Assembly: GCF_011043555.1 (NCBI RefSeq)
Contig: NZ_JAAKGS010000004.1
Span: 186,001-250,000, forward strand
Length of the DNA: 64,000 nt
Direction of reading: 5' to 3'
Origin: Sphingobacterium sp. SGR-19
GTDB taxonomy: Bacteria; Bacteroidota; Bacteroidia; Sphingobacteriales; Sphingobacteriaceae
Shown: positions 51,549 to 60,537 of the stretch, piece by piece
How positions within the stretch are numbered: the first letter of the stretch is position 1
How the letters are laid out: the number at the start of each line of letters is the position of its first letter
Translations under genes and position numbers: made by a program
Notes under the pieces: model-generated
Told to the model about the DNA's origin: nothing
Databases searched by the model: none
What the model saw: only the letters and a program-made list of their open reading frames with translations

Positions 51549-52730
51549 ATGAAAAGAGCGGAAGAACTAATAGAGAAGTATAATTTGGGGACAGCCACGC
51601 CAGAAGAAAAAGCGATTGTGGAAAGCTGGTACCTGAAATACAAAACATCTCCGTCTGATCTGAAACCTGCGGATTTGCTTGAAGAACACAGACTGGGTTT
51701 GGAGAAACTTCAACAAGCCTTACGAGAAAAGAAAGTCATAAAATTTAAGTTGCCTATTTCCATTGCCGCATGTTTGCTGTTATTTCTGGGAATAGGTTGG
51801 TTTGTGATGAACTCGGAAGAGAAAATGAACGAGGAGCAATTTGTGTCAAATTTTTTGCCTGAGACCAATGCTGTTATCCTGACATTGGCGGATGGTAAGA
51901 AGGTGACAATATCAGAGAATAATATCGGAGAAATTGTGACCGAAGACCATTTCAGCATAAGCCAAACGGTAGATGGACAGCTTGTGTACACGGTTATCGA
52001 TGATGGGAAGGAAAAGATATCAGTAAGCGATGCCTATAACACTATTGAAACCCCAAAAGGCCACCAATATAAACTTATATTGCCCGATGGTAGCCATGTT
52101 TTCCTTAGTTCGGCCTCTCAATTACGTTATCCTGTCCGTTTTTCAGAAAAAGAAAGACGGGTAGAACTCATCGGACAAGCTCATTTTGAAATTGTTCCTG
52201 CTTATTCGACGTTAAAAATATCCAGTTCATCTCGATCCGATAGAATACCCTTTATTGTGAAAGCTGGGAATCAAGAAGTGGAAGTGCTTGGTACACAGTT
52301 TAGTGTGAATGCCTATGAAGATGATGATATTGTCGAAACGGCATTGATAGAAGGTGCTGTCAGGGTGTCTCTAATCGGAAGGGAGGCAGAAGTGCTGCTG
52401 AAACCTGGGCAAAAGGCAGTAAATGATGTCCATACATCAAAATTGAAGGTGGAAGAGTTTGAAGTGACCGATTTGAAGGCCTGGAAAGAGGGATATTTTA
52501 TTTTTAATAATGAAAACATAAAAGATATTATGAAAAAGCTTTCCAGATGGTATGGTTTTGAGGTGGAGTATGTTGGAAACATGACAGATGTCGCGTTTCA
52601 AGGGAACTATCTGCGTACACGGGATGTAAGGCATTTATTAAAGACCATGGAAATGGCAAACAGCCTGCAATTCGAAATTATAGATAAAAACAATGAAAGG
52701 AGGATTATAGTGAAAAGAAAGAACCCGTAG
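51549..52730 (+). CDS. FecR-family anti-sigma factor
   Basis: A 393-residue inner-membrane anti-sigma factor. The cytoplasmic N-terminal part (about 1-65) would bind the sigma factor; a membrane helix lies at about 73-92 (LPISIAACLLLFLGIGWFVM); the FecR domain includes YNTIETPKGHQYKLILPDGSHVFLSSAS and KAGNQEVEVLGTQFSVNAY. The C-terminal domain (NENIKDIMKKLSRWYGFEVEY) resembles DUF4974. It passes a signal from the SusC receptor to the sigma factor. Confidence 0.95.
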   Translation: MKRAEELIEKYNLGTATPEEKAIVESWYLKYKTSPSDLKPADLLEEHRLGLEKLQQALREKKVIKFKLPISIAACLLLFLGIGWFVMNSEEKMNEEQFVSNFLPETNAVILTLADGKKVTISENNIGEIVTEDHFSISQTVDGQLVYTVIDDGKEKISVSDAYNTIETPKGHQYKLILPDGSHVFLSSASQLRYPVRFSEKERRVELIGQAHFEIVPAYSTLKISSSSRSDRIPFIVKAGNQEVEVLGTQFSVNAYEDDDIVETALIEGAVRVSLIGREAEVLLKPGQKAVNDVHTSKLKVEEFEVTDLKAWKEGYFIFNNENIKDIMKKLSRWYGFEVEYVGNMTDVAFQGNYLRTRDVRHLLKTMEMANSLQFEIIDKNNERRIIVKRKNP

Positions 52731-52758
52731 TAAATCTAAAAATGAACCTTCATATGAA

Positions 52759-52787
52759 GAACAGAAGTGTTGCGAGCACTCCTGTTC
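52759..52787 (+). promoter_or_regulatory. Hairpin between fecR and susC
   Basis: GAACAGAAGTGTT (52759-52771) pairs with AGCACTCCTGTTC (52775-52787), loop GCG, with one A-C mismatch and one wobble. It lies in the 127-base gap and could slow transcription or shield the susC mRNA. Confidence 0.5.
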
Positions 52788-52857
52788 CCATACTAGCAAA
52801 TGCTTAGAAAGGATTAATTAACAAAGAGTCAATAACGTCAAAAAAATCCTAATTCAA

Positions 52858-55800
52858 ATGTATAAAAAAACAACCGTATGGCAATGCGGTCTACCACATT
52901 GTGTTTTAAAAAAACTAATCATTATGAAGCTTAGCTTTATTCTATTGATAGTGACTTTTTTTCAGGCAAATGCAATGACATTTGCTCAAAATGTAAGTAT
53001 AAAGGCTTATAAAACACCGCTTAACACGGTATTTTATAAGCTTTCCAAGCAAACTGGATATAATTTTGTTGCGGATGCTCATCTGTCGAAAAAGATTCGT
53101 GCCGTATCATTGGACCTACAAGATGTAGGACTCCAAGATGCCATTGAAAAGTGTTTTGCCGGAATCGCGATCGACGTCGTGCTTAATGAAGAGCATAAGA
53201 CGGTGTTCATTAAGGAAGCACGGAAAGTAAAAACAAATCGAACCATTGTAACAAAAGAAGTGCAGCAGTATACCGTTGCCGGTACTGTGCGTACGCCTGA
53301 TAACCAACCGATGCAAGGTGTCAGCATTGCGGTGCGAAGTAAATCGACCAGTACGGCTACGGATGCACAAGGGATTTACAACATATCTGTCAATCCAGGG
53401 GATACACTTTCTTATACTTTTGTTGGCTATACGGCTCAATCGCAACCAGTGCGCAACCGGAATCGCATAGATGTAGTTTTGCAACCTATGGAAGAAGCTA
53501 TCGACGATGTGGTGGTCATTGGATATGGTACAGCTAAGCGAAGTGATATTACGGGAGCCGTTAGCAGTTTAGGGGAGGAAGATTTTAACAAAGGAGTTAA
53601 TACCTCGCCTGAACAACTATTGGCAGGTAAGGTAGCGGGGGTTCAAGTTGTTCAAAGCAGTGGTGAGCCAGGAGGAGGAATTTCTGTAAACGTAAGGGGA
53701 ACAGGTTCCATCAACGCCGGCAATTCTCCATTATATGTTGTCGATGGATTCCCTATTGATAACGCTGTGACCGTAAGCGGTACGGGTGCTAACTTTACAG
53801 GAATGCGATCTGCTAGAAACCCATTAAATGCAATTAATCCCAATGATATCGCCTCGATTGAAGTCTTAAAAGACGCTTCTGCAACAGCGATTTATGGATC
53901 GAGAGGAGCAAATGGCGTTGTTTTGATTACCACCAAGAGAGGAAAATCAGATGGTTTAAAAGTGGATTATGATGTTTATTACGGTGTTCAAAATATACAG
54001 CGTGATATCAATATCTTAAATACCGAACAATACCGTGATGCAATTAACGGCATTATTGATGCAGGTGGTGGTACCCCCGAGCAACGAGTTGAAAATACCG
54101 GGCATTCGACTGACTGGTTGGGTTTGATGTACGATAAAAATGCTCCGGTTCAGAACCATAACCTATCGTTCTCGGGAGGTAACGAACGTACTAAATACCA
54201 TACTTCTCTCAACTATTATGATCAAGATGGGCTATTGATTAATTCTGATAATAAGCGTTACAGTGCACGGCTAAATTTAGAACATACAGCGTCCTACTTT
54301 ACGTTTGGAGCCAACATGACGAGCTCCTATATAAAGGATAACTATGTGGCGAACGGTATGGATTTAAATGAGCGTGCCGGTATCATTTATGCGGCAATTG
54401 CCTATAACCCTACTCTTCCTGTGTACGATGCCAACGGGGGATATATGCTCTCCCCTGATATGAATATTGATAACCCTTTAGCCATTGCGAACGGTAAGAC
54501 TTCTCAGTCTAATCTGTACAGAACGCTTGGAACTGTGTATGGCGCGATTAATTTTTTGAATGATTTTACCGCGAAATTGAATATCGGGGCTGATATTTCA
54601 AATCAAAGAAGAGATACATACGTCGATAGACAGACAATAGAAGGGCGGTCTAATGAAGGGATTGCAAGTATCTTGGAAGGTTCGCGTACCAGTTATCTGA
54701 GTGAGTTTACAGTCGGTTATAAAAAGAAAATGGATATACATGATCTGGATGTGATCCTAGGTGTTACCGGTCAGCAGTTTAACTACCTTTCATCTTCCTC
54801 CCAAGGAAGTGGATTTTCTTCTGATGCAACCAAAACCGATAACATGGGGCTGGCCGATCCCACCAAATTTATCGTTGGGAGCTCTCGGACCAGAAATAGC
54901 CTGTTGTCTTACCTAGGTAGAGCAAACTATAATTTAATGGATAAATACTTATTGACGGCTTCTTTACGGATGGACGGCTCCTCTCGATTTGGAGAGAATA
55001 ATCGCTTCGGTGTTTTCCCATCCTTTGCATTTGGCTGGAAATTGGATCAAGAGGAATTTATCCAAAATATGGGTGTTTTTAATACGCTTAAGCTGAGAAG
55101 TAGTTGGGGGCGAACGGGAAACCAGGAAATAGGTAACTATCAATCAATGTCGACTTATGCTACAGGACAAAAAGCCGTTATAGGAGAAGTTCAGGTCAGT
55201 ACAACGACACCCAGCCGGATAGCGAATCCGGATTTGAAATGGGAAACGTCGGAACAACTGAATTTCGGCCTGGATTTCGGATTCTTACAAAACCGTATAT
55301 CGGGTAGTATCGACTGGTTTTATAAAGATACCAAAGATATGTTGTTGAACTTGGCGGTACCGCGGACAACCGGGTTTTCGACCATGATGACGAATGTCGG
55401 AGCCGTGAGAAATAAGGGCGTAGAGTTGATGCTGAATTCGCAGAATACAACAGGAGCTGTATTATGGGAAAGCACGTTGAATTTTGCTTGGTTGCAGAAT
55501 GAGGTAAGGGACCTCGGGACCAATAAAATTATCTACTCCGGAGCTGCAGGTGGCGTATCTAATATTTCCGTAATCGAGGTGGGATTGCCCATGTATTCTT
55601 TTTTTGGCTACCAAATAGATGGCATATGGCAAGCTACAGATGATTTTTCGGTAACCAACGATCCGGTTGCTCCGGGTGATTTCAAATATCGAGATATTAA
55701 TGGTGACGGTGTTGTTAATGCAGATGATCGCGTTGTATTGGGAAATTCTTTCCCAAAGTATACCGCCTCTCTAACGAATAATATCGATTATAAGAACTTT

Positions 55801-56244
55801 AACTTGAATATTTTTATGGATGGTGTATTCGGCGTAGATATGTTGAACAATAACCTGGTTGACACGTATTTTCCGGCTAACCTGAAAAGAAATCGATTGG
55901 CAGAACCCATGCTGAATAGATGGACGGAAGATAATCCTTCGACGGTCTATCCTTCTTTTGTTAACCCGAATGGACAGGGAAAGAAAGAAGTGAACTCTTA
56001 TACAGTAGAAGATGCAAGTTTTATTCGTCTAAATACAGTGAAGCTCGGGTATACGTTTTCGCTAACAAATACGAGATATGTGAAAGGAATAAATCTCTTT
56101 TTGGTGGGACAAAATCTAGCCATGATTACGAAATACACAGGTTATGATCCATCAATAAATCCAAATGGTAGCGGTGCTCGTATTGATTGGAACGCTTATC
56201 CTACTGCCCGTACGTTTATGTTTGGTGTCAATTTAAGTTTATAG
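52858..56244 (+). CDS. SusC/RagA-type TonB-dependent outer-membrane receptor
   Basis: A 1128-residue outer-membrane transporter. Domains in order: extended N-terminal region with signal segment (to about 45), STN domain (about 47-118, SIKAYKTPLNTVFYKLSKQ), carboxypeptidase-regulatory-like beta domain (about 138-200, VAGTVRTPDNQPMQGVSI), plug with VVVIGYGTAKRSDITGAVSS and VEVLKDASATAIYGSRGANGVVLITTK, then a 22-strand barrel. The STN domain means it signals to FecR and the sigma factor. It imports the polymer or oligosaccharide fragment with SusD and TonB-ExbBD. Confidence 0.97.
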   Translation: MYKKTTVWQCGLPHCVLKKLIIMKLSFILLIVTFFQANAMTFAQNVSIKAYKTPLNTVFYKLSKQTGYNFVADAHLSKKIRAVSLDLQDVGLQDAIEKCFAGIAIDVVLNEEHKTVFIKEARKVKTNRTIVTKEVQQYTVAGTVRTPDNQPMQGVSIAVRSKSTSTATDAQGIYNISVNPGDTLSYTFVGYTAQSQPVRNRNRIDVVLQPMEEAIDDVVVIGYGTAKRSDITGAVSSLGEEDFNKGVNTSPEQLLAGKVAGVQVVQSSGEPGGGISVNVRGTGSINAGNSPLYVVDGFPIDNAVTVSGTGANFTGMRSARNPLNAINPNDIASIEVLKDASATAIYGSRGANGVVLITTKRGKSDGLKVDYDVYYGVQNIQRDINILNTEQYRDAINGIIDAGGGTPEQRVENTGHSTDWLGLMYDKNAPVQNHNLSFSGGNERTKYHTSLNYYDQDGLLINSDNKRYSARLNLEHTASYFTFGANMTSSYIKDNYVANGMDLNERAGIIYAAIAYNPTLPVYDANGGYMLSPDMNIDNPLAIANGKTSQSNLYRTLGTVYGAINFLNDFTAKLNIGADISNQRRDTYVDRQTIEGRSNEGIASILEGSRTSYLSEFTVGYKKKMDIHDLDVILGVTGQQFNYLSSSSQGSGFSSDATKTDNMGLADPTKFIVGSSRTRNSLLSYLGRANYNLMDKYLLTASLRMDGSSRFGENNRFGVFPSFAFGWKLDQEEFIQNMGVFNTLKLRSSWGRTGNQEIGNYQSMSTYATGQKAVIGEVQVSTTTPSRIANPDLKWETSEQLNFGLDFGFLQNRISGSIDWFYKDTKDMLLNLAVPRTTGFSTMMTNVGAVRNKGVELMLNSQNTTGAVLWESTLNFAWLQNEVRDLGTNKIIYSGAAGGVSNISVIEVGLPMYSFFGYQIDGIWQATDDFSVTNDPVAPGDFKYRDINGDGVVNADDRVVLGNSFPKYTASLTNNIDYKNFNLNIFMDGVFGVDMLNNNLVDTYFPANLKRNRLAEPMLNRWTEDNPSTVYPSFVNPNGQGKKEVNSYTVEDASFIRLNTVKLGYTFSLTNTRYVKGINLFLVGQNLAMITKYTGYDPSINPNGSGARIDWNAYPTARTFMFGVNLSL

Positions 56245-56246
56245 AT

Positions 56247-57719
56247 ATGAAAAAGAAATTAACAAGAATTTATTATATCAGCATCCTATCTTCGGCAATA
56301 TGCTTCTCTTCGTGTTCAGGTTTTCTGGAAGAAGAGGTGTTTTCTCAGCTTTCTCCAACAAACTACCTAAAAACAAAGGAAGGGTTAACGTCGGTATTGT
56401 ATGAAGGATATGCGAAAGCGGCGAACATGAATAGCAATAATTCTATTTATATATTGGGGCCACAAGAATTCTCTACAGATATTCTCTATCAGAGCGGTGA
56501 TAATGTGGAAGCAACCATAAAAAATTATCGGGATTTTAACTGGGACCCAACGATGGATTTCCTGATTCAGAATTGGGATTCACCTTATCAATGTATCCGG
56601 AATGCTAATATTGTTCTAGAAAGCTTAGAAGGCTCTGATTTATCGGCAGAGGATAAAGTGTTGTATGAAGCAGAGGCTAAATTCTTACGGGCAATTTCCT
56701 ATTATAAACTCTACTTCTTCTTTGGACCTGTGCCGTTGAGAACATCTACTACGCAAGAGTTAAGTTTGGCAAAGGCATCCGAAGATGAAATCAAAGAATT
56801 TATGGAAAGGGAATTGCTGAGTGCCGTAGAATTATTGCCTAATCCAGGTAACGAACCCGAACGATACCGTGCTCATAAAGCGGCAGCAATGGGGTTCTTG
56901 ATCAAATTGTACTTGAATACCAAGCAGTGGCAGAAGGTTGCCGACTGGACAGCTGAATTTTTAGATTCTTTTAATTACTCCCTTCATGAGACGTATCAGG
57001 ATCTCTTTAAGGTGGAGAGTGAAAAGAATAATGAATATATCTGGGTGAGACCGGCGGTGCCGTCGGCAGATAGAGCTACAGCAAATAGCTGGAGCAATGT
57101 GTCGTTCCCCGATAATTTTAAGTCGGCTCCAGAGATAGGTTTGGTTTTTCGAAGCACTTGGTTAAATTGGCCAAACGAGTTTCGGATTTATGACGAATTC
57201 TATAACACCTTTGAAAATGCTGATAAACGCAAGAATCTGATGATCACAAAGTATATCAATAATTCCGATCAAGAGGTTCTTCTGGCAGGTAACGATAACA
57301 TTCGATCATTCAAATATTGGCCGGATGAGAATCATGTTGGAGCGGCTCATGGCAACGATATTCCGGAGATTCGCTTGGCAGATATCTACCTCTCTCGTGC
57401 GGAAGCGTTAAACGAGCTTCAATTTCCGAGTCAAGAAGCTTTGCAGTATCTTAACTTAGTCAGGCAGCGTGCTGGGCTTGATGATCTGGAAATTAGTGAT
57501 GTGATGAGTCAGCATGCAATGAGAGACAGGATCTTATTGGAAAGAGGACATGAATTTTATAATGAAGGACACCGAAGAATGGATATGATCAGGCACGGGA
57601 AATTTATCTCAGATGCGGTGAGAAGAGGGAAGAATGCACAACCACATCACATCGTCTTTCCTATTCCACAAGTGGTGATCGATTCAGATTCTGCGATTGA
57701 ACAGAATGATAATTTTTAA
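56247..57719 (+). CDS. SusD/RagB-type outer-membrane lipoprotein
   Basis: A 490-residue surface lipoprotein with a lipobox in FSSC after a signal peptide, two bases after susC. The SusD fold is indicated by YEAEAKFLRAISYYKLYFFFGPVPLRTS and the late IRLADIYLSRAEALNELQFPSQEALQYLNLVRQRAGL. It binds the ligand and covers SusC as a lid. The ATG at 56247 is used; the frame is open into susC upstream. Confidence 0.96.
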   Translation: MKKKLTRIYYISILSSAICFSSCSGFLEEEVFSQLSPTNYLKTKEGLTSVLYEGYAKAANMNSNNSIYILGPQEFSTDILYQSGDNVEATIKNYRDFNWDPTMDFLIQNWDSPYQCIRNANIVLESLEGSDLSAEDKVLYEAEAKFLRAISYYKLYFFFGPVPLRTSTTQELSLAKASEDEIKEFMERELLSAVELLPNPGNEPERYRAHKAAAMGFLIKLYLNTKQWQKVADWTAEFLDSFNYSLHETYQDLFKVESEKNNEYIWVRPAVPSADRATANSWSNVSFPDNFKSAPEIGLVFRSTWLNWPNEFRIYDEFYNTFENADKRKNLMITKYINNSDQEVLLAGNDNIRSFKYWPDENHVGAAHGNDIPEIRLADIYLSRAEALNELQFPSQEALQYLNLVRQRAGLDDLEISDVMSQHAMRDRILLERGHEFYNEGHRRMDMIRHGKFISDAVRRGKNAQPHHIVFPIPQVVIDSDSAIEQNDNF

Positions 57720-57730
57720 TATATATAGAA

Positions 57731-58906
57731 ATGATGAAAGTACATGCAGTATGCTATTTTTTATGGGCTTCTTTTTTTCTGCCGACGTTGCTGTTAGCTC
57801 AACACGTTCCTGGCCAGATTGTGTGTTATGAACCCAGTTCTGCTCAACGCTATATAGGTTCTCCCAGCCTAGCAATCTTACCTAATGGTGATTACGTAGC
57901 ATCACACGACTTTTTCGGGCCGAAGAGTACCGAATGGCAACAAGCCACGACACGAATTTATACGTCTTCCGATAAGGGAAAAGTTTGGCGGTTCCTTTCT
58001 GAAATAAACGGCGCATTTTGGAGTAGTTTGTTTGTTCACGAGGGGGAGCTTTATCTGCTTGGTCCCGACCGTCATCATGGAACAGTATTAATCCGTAAAT
58101 CTACCGATGGGGGACAGACCTGGACCCAACCTACGAACAGGGAAAATGGCGTGTTGTTAACTGGACAGTTTCATTGTGCTCCAATGCCGGTAGTAGAGCA
58201 TAACGGGAGGTTGTGGCGTCCGATGGAAACAGCACATGGTCCCGATCTGGCTTGGGGCAAGCGATATGGTGCAATGGTGATGTCAGCTGCTGTAGACGCC
58301 GATCTGATGAATGCTAAATCATGGACAACAAGTAGTACCATGCTATACGACTCCACGTATTTGAATGGTAACTTTACGGGTTGGCTCGAAGGAAATTTTG
58401 TGGTAGGTAAGGATGGGCAGATGTGGAACATGCTGCGTGTGGACGACCGGACTTCGCATGAGGAGAAAGCTGCGATGGTGAATATTTCAAAGGGTGGCAA
58501 AGAACTCTCTTTTGATCCTAAAACGGGGTTTATTCCATTTGACGGCGGTAGCAAGAAATTCGTCATCAAGTACGACCCTGTGTCAGATTACTATTATACC
58601 CTGGTCAACTCGATTCCGGAGAAATATAGCAGGCAATATCCCGAACGGAACCCGGCGGGCTTTCGGAATGTATTGGTGTTACGCAGATCGAAAGATTTAA
58701 AGAAATGGGAAGATGTTAAAACCCTTTTAGAGCACGAGGACGTTATCAACCATGGCTTCCAATATGTGGACTGGTCGTTTGAAGGGGAGGATATTATCGT
58801 ACTTTCGCGTACGGCTTATTTCGATGGAAACGCGGACGCTAGAAATAACCATGACGCCAATTTCCTGACCTTTCACCGGATCGAAAGATTTAGATTTTTG
58901 GATTGA
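57731..58906 (+). CDS. Secreted BNR/sialidase-like beta-propeller protein
   Basis: A 391-residue exported protein with a signal peptide (about 1-23). Two Asp boxes are seen, SSDKGKVW (79-86) and STDGGQTW (124-131), as in sialidase-fold propellers. The RIP/FRIP motif of true sialidases is not obvious; the comparable place reads GSPSLAILPNGDYVASHD. It may be an exo-glycosidase of another kind or a sugar-binding or lyase-like protein. It directly follows SusD, where the main depolymerase of a locus usually stands. Confidence 0.75.
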   Translation: MMKVHAVCYFLWASFFLPTLLLAQHVPGQIVCYEPSSAQRYIGSPSLAILPNGDYVASHDFFGPKSTEWQQATTRIYTSSDKGKVWRFLSEINGAFWSSLFVHEGELYLLGPDRHHGTVLIRKSTDGGQTWTQPTNRENGVLLTGQFHCAPMPVVEHNGRLWRPMETAHGPDLAWGKRYGAMVMSAAVDADLMNAKSWTTSSTMLYDSTYLNGNFTGWLEGNFVVGKDGQMWNMLRVDDRTSHEEKAAMVNISKGGKELSFDPKTGFIPFDGGSKKFVIKYDPVSDYYYTLVNSIPEKYSRQYPERNPAGFRNVLVLRRSKDLKKWEDVKTLLEHEDVINHGFQYVDWSFEGEDIIVLSRTAYFDGNADARNNHDANFLTFHRIERFRFLD

Positions 58907-58946
58907 AAGATATAATTCATCACTGTTTTGATGACAAAAAATTGGA

Positions 58947-58954
58947 TATCTTTG
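58947..58954 (+). promoter_or_regulatory. Promoter -7 box upstream of the DUF3748 gene
   Basis: TATCTTTG matches the -7 consensus, with TTTTG 16 bases before it, in the 195-base gap after the BNR gene. It suggests the last two genes of the locus can be transcribed separately. Confidence 0.5.
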
Positions 58955-59101
58955 ACAATTCGCATGACTTTGGGAAATCAAGCATTGGTTAATTTTGACT
59001 TGACCTAAGGATTATTGTTTTTGTGGGACTAAAGTGAATGTTATGGTAGAACCTTATGTTAAGCTATTCATGATGCTTAACCCAAGCAAAGGGCAATAGA
59101 T

Positions 59102-60511
59102 ATGCATGTTGAGATAAGTAAGCACATAAAGAGCCTTTCCAAAGTTTCGTTAGCGATCCTTTCCTTAATTTGTCTAAGTTGTATGAATATTAAAAATAGA
59201 ATAATAGAAGACAAAGCTGTTAACAACCTAACCACTTCGCCAAATGGGCATACCCTGCACCACCATGGTGTCTTTTCCAAAGACGGTAAATGGATTGTAT
59301 TTGACGGCAGAAATGACGATACGAAAATTGGTGAAACCTCTACCATAGGCATTGTGCATGTAGAAACAGGTGAAGAACGGATTATATACAAAACGGCAAA
59401 TCAAACGATATACGGGCCAGGTGTTGGTGCAGTATCCTTTAGTCCGGTAGAAGACCAAGTGATATTCATTCATGGTTTGCCCGACGCAAATGAAGAATGT
59501 CCCTACGCGATGTCAAGGCGTACAGGAATGCTTGTGAATATTCATCAGGAAGGACCTGCTTTTTCGGCGGATGCCAGAGATGTATCGACACCCTATGTGC
59601 CGGGCAGCCTTCGCGGGGGAACACACTCGCATTGCTGGAGTCCGGACGGTATGATGCTCAGCTTTACCTATAATGATGAATTAGTGGAACCGGATTTGAG
59701 AGTGGTTGGTGTGATGCTAAAATCCGAAGCGGACATCATCGTTGATAAAGGATCTGGAAACTCCAATGGTCGATACTACTCGGCTATAGTATCTGATGTG
59801 GTGGCAAATCCTGTCCCTGGTTCTGATGAGATCAATAAAGCTTTCGATGAGTGCTGGGTTTCTCCAGCTACAGATGGAACCACTGATCATTATGCCATCG
59901 CCTTTCAAGGAAATACCATAAGTGCAAACGGTCAGCTGGTAACCGAAATTTTTGTCGTGGAAATAGATCGGGAAAAGATCTTGGCAGATAAAGCTGCGGT
60001 CGGAAAAGAAGGAGAGCGTCCGAAAGTTCCGCAAGGCATTCGGCAGAGACGTTTAACCTACGGAGCTAATTTATCTGATTTAAGGCATTGGCTCCGCTCA
60101 AGCCACGACGGAAAATATATCTATGCTTTGGCGAAGGATGAACAAGGTAATAACCAGATAGTAAGATGTGAAGTAAATAGTGGAGAACTAACTTTTGTGA
60201 CAGATAACCCATTTTCCATATCTTCTCCGTTCAATCTCAGTAAGGAAAGCAAGAAGATTACATTTGTGGCGGAAAACAATGTGTTTGTTCATGATATGAA
60301 GAGTAACAAATATATCCAAATTACCCAAAATGACCTTAATGACCGAAAAGTAGTTGGTGCCCCATCTTTTTCCCCAGATGGGAGCTTCGTGGTCTACAAT
60401 CAATATGAGCATATCGAAGGAGAAGAGTATTTGCAGATAAAGCGAGTCAGTATTGCCAACAACGTATCTCCAAATTCAACGAAACATTTTCCCCGTAATT
60501 CCTTATCTTGA
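59102..60511 (+). CDS. DUF3748 lipoprotein with WD40/TolB-like repeats
   Basis: A 469-residue lipoprotein (lipobox LSC near residue 27). It matches DUF3748, the E. coli YidR family, from memory. Marks are VSTPYVPGSLRGGTHSHCWSPDGMMLSFTYND, PGSDEINKAFDECWVSP and RQRRLTYGANLSDLRHWLRSS, with TolB-type repeats such as FSPDGSFVVYNQYE. No enzymatic role is established. A beta-propeller near the outer membrane is likely. It belongs to the sugar locus by position. Confidence 0.85.
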   Translation: MHVEISKHIKSLSKVSLAILSLICLSCMNIKNRIIEDKAVNNLTTSPNGHTLHHHGVFSKDGKWIVFDGRNDDTKIGETSTIGIVHVETGEERIIYKTANQTIYGPGVGAVSFSPVEDQVIFIHGLPDANEECPYAMSRRTGMLVNIHQEGPAFSADARDVSTPYVPGSLRGGTHSHCWSPDGMMLSFTYNDELVEPDLRVVGVMLKSEADIIVDKGSGNSNGRYYSAIVSDVVANPVPGSDEINKAFDECWVSPATDGTTDHYAIAFQGNTISANGQLVTEIFVVEIDREKILADKAAVGKEGERPKVPQGIRQRRLTYGANLSDLRHWLRSSHDGKYIYALAKDEQGNNQIVRCEVNSGELTFVTDNPFSISSPFNLSKESKKITFVAENNVFVHDMKSNKYIQITQNDLNDRKVVGAPSFSPDGSFVVYNQYEHIEGEEYLQIKRVSIANNVSPNSTKHFPRNSLS

Positions 60512-60537
60512 ACCCTCAAAAATAATATAAATCGATT

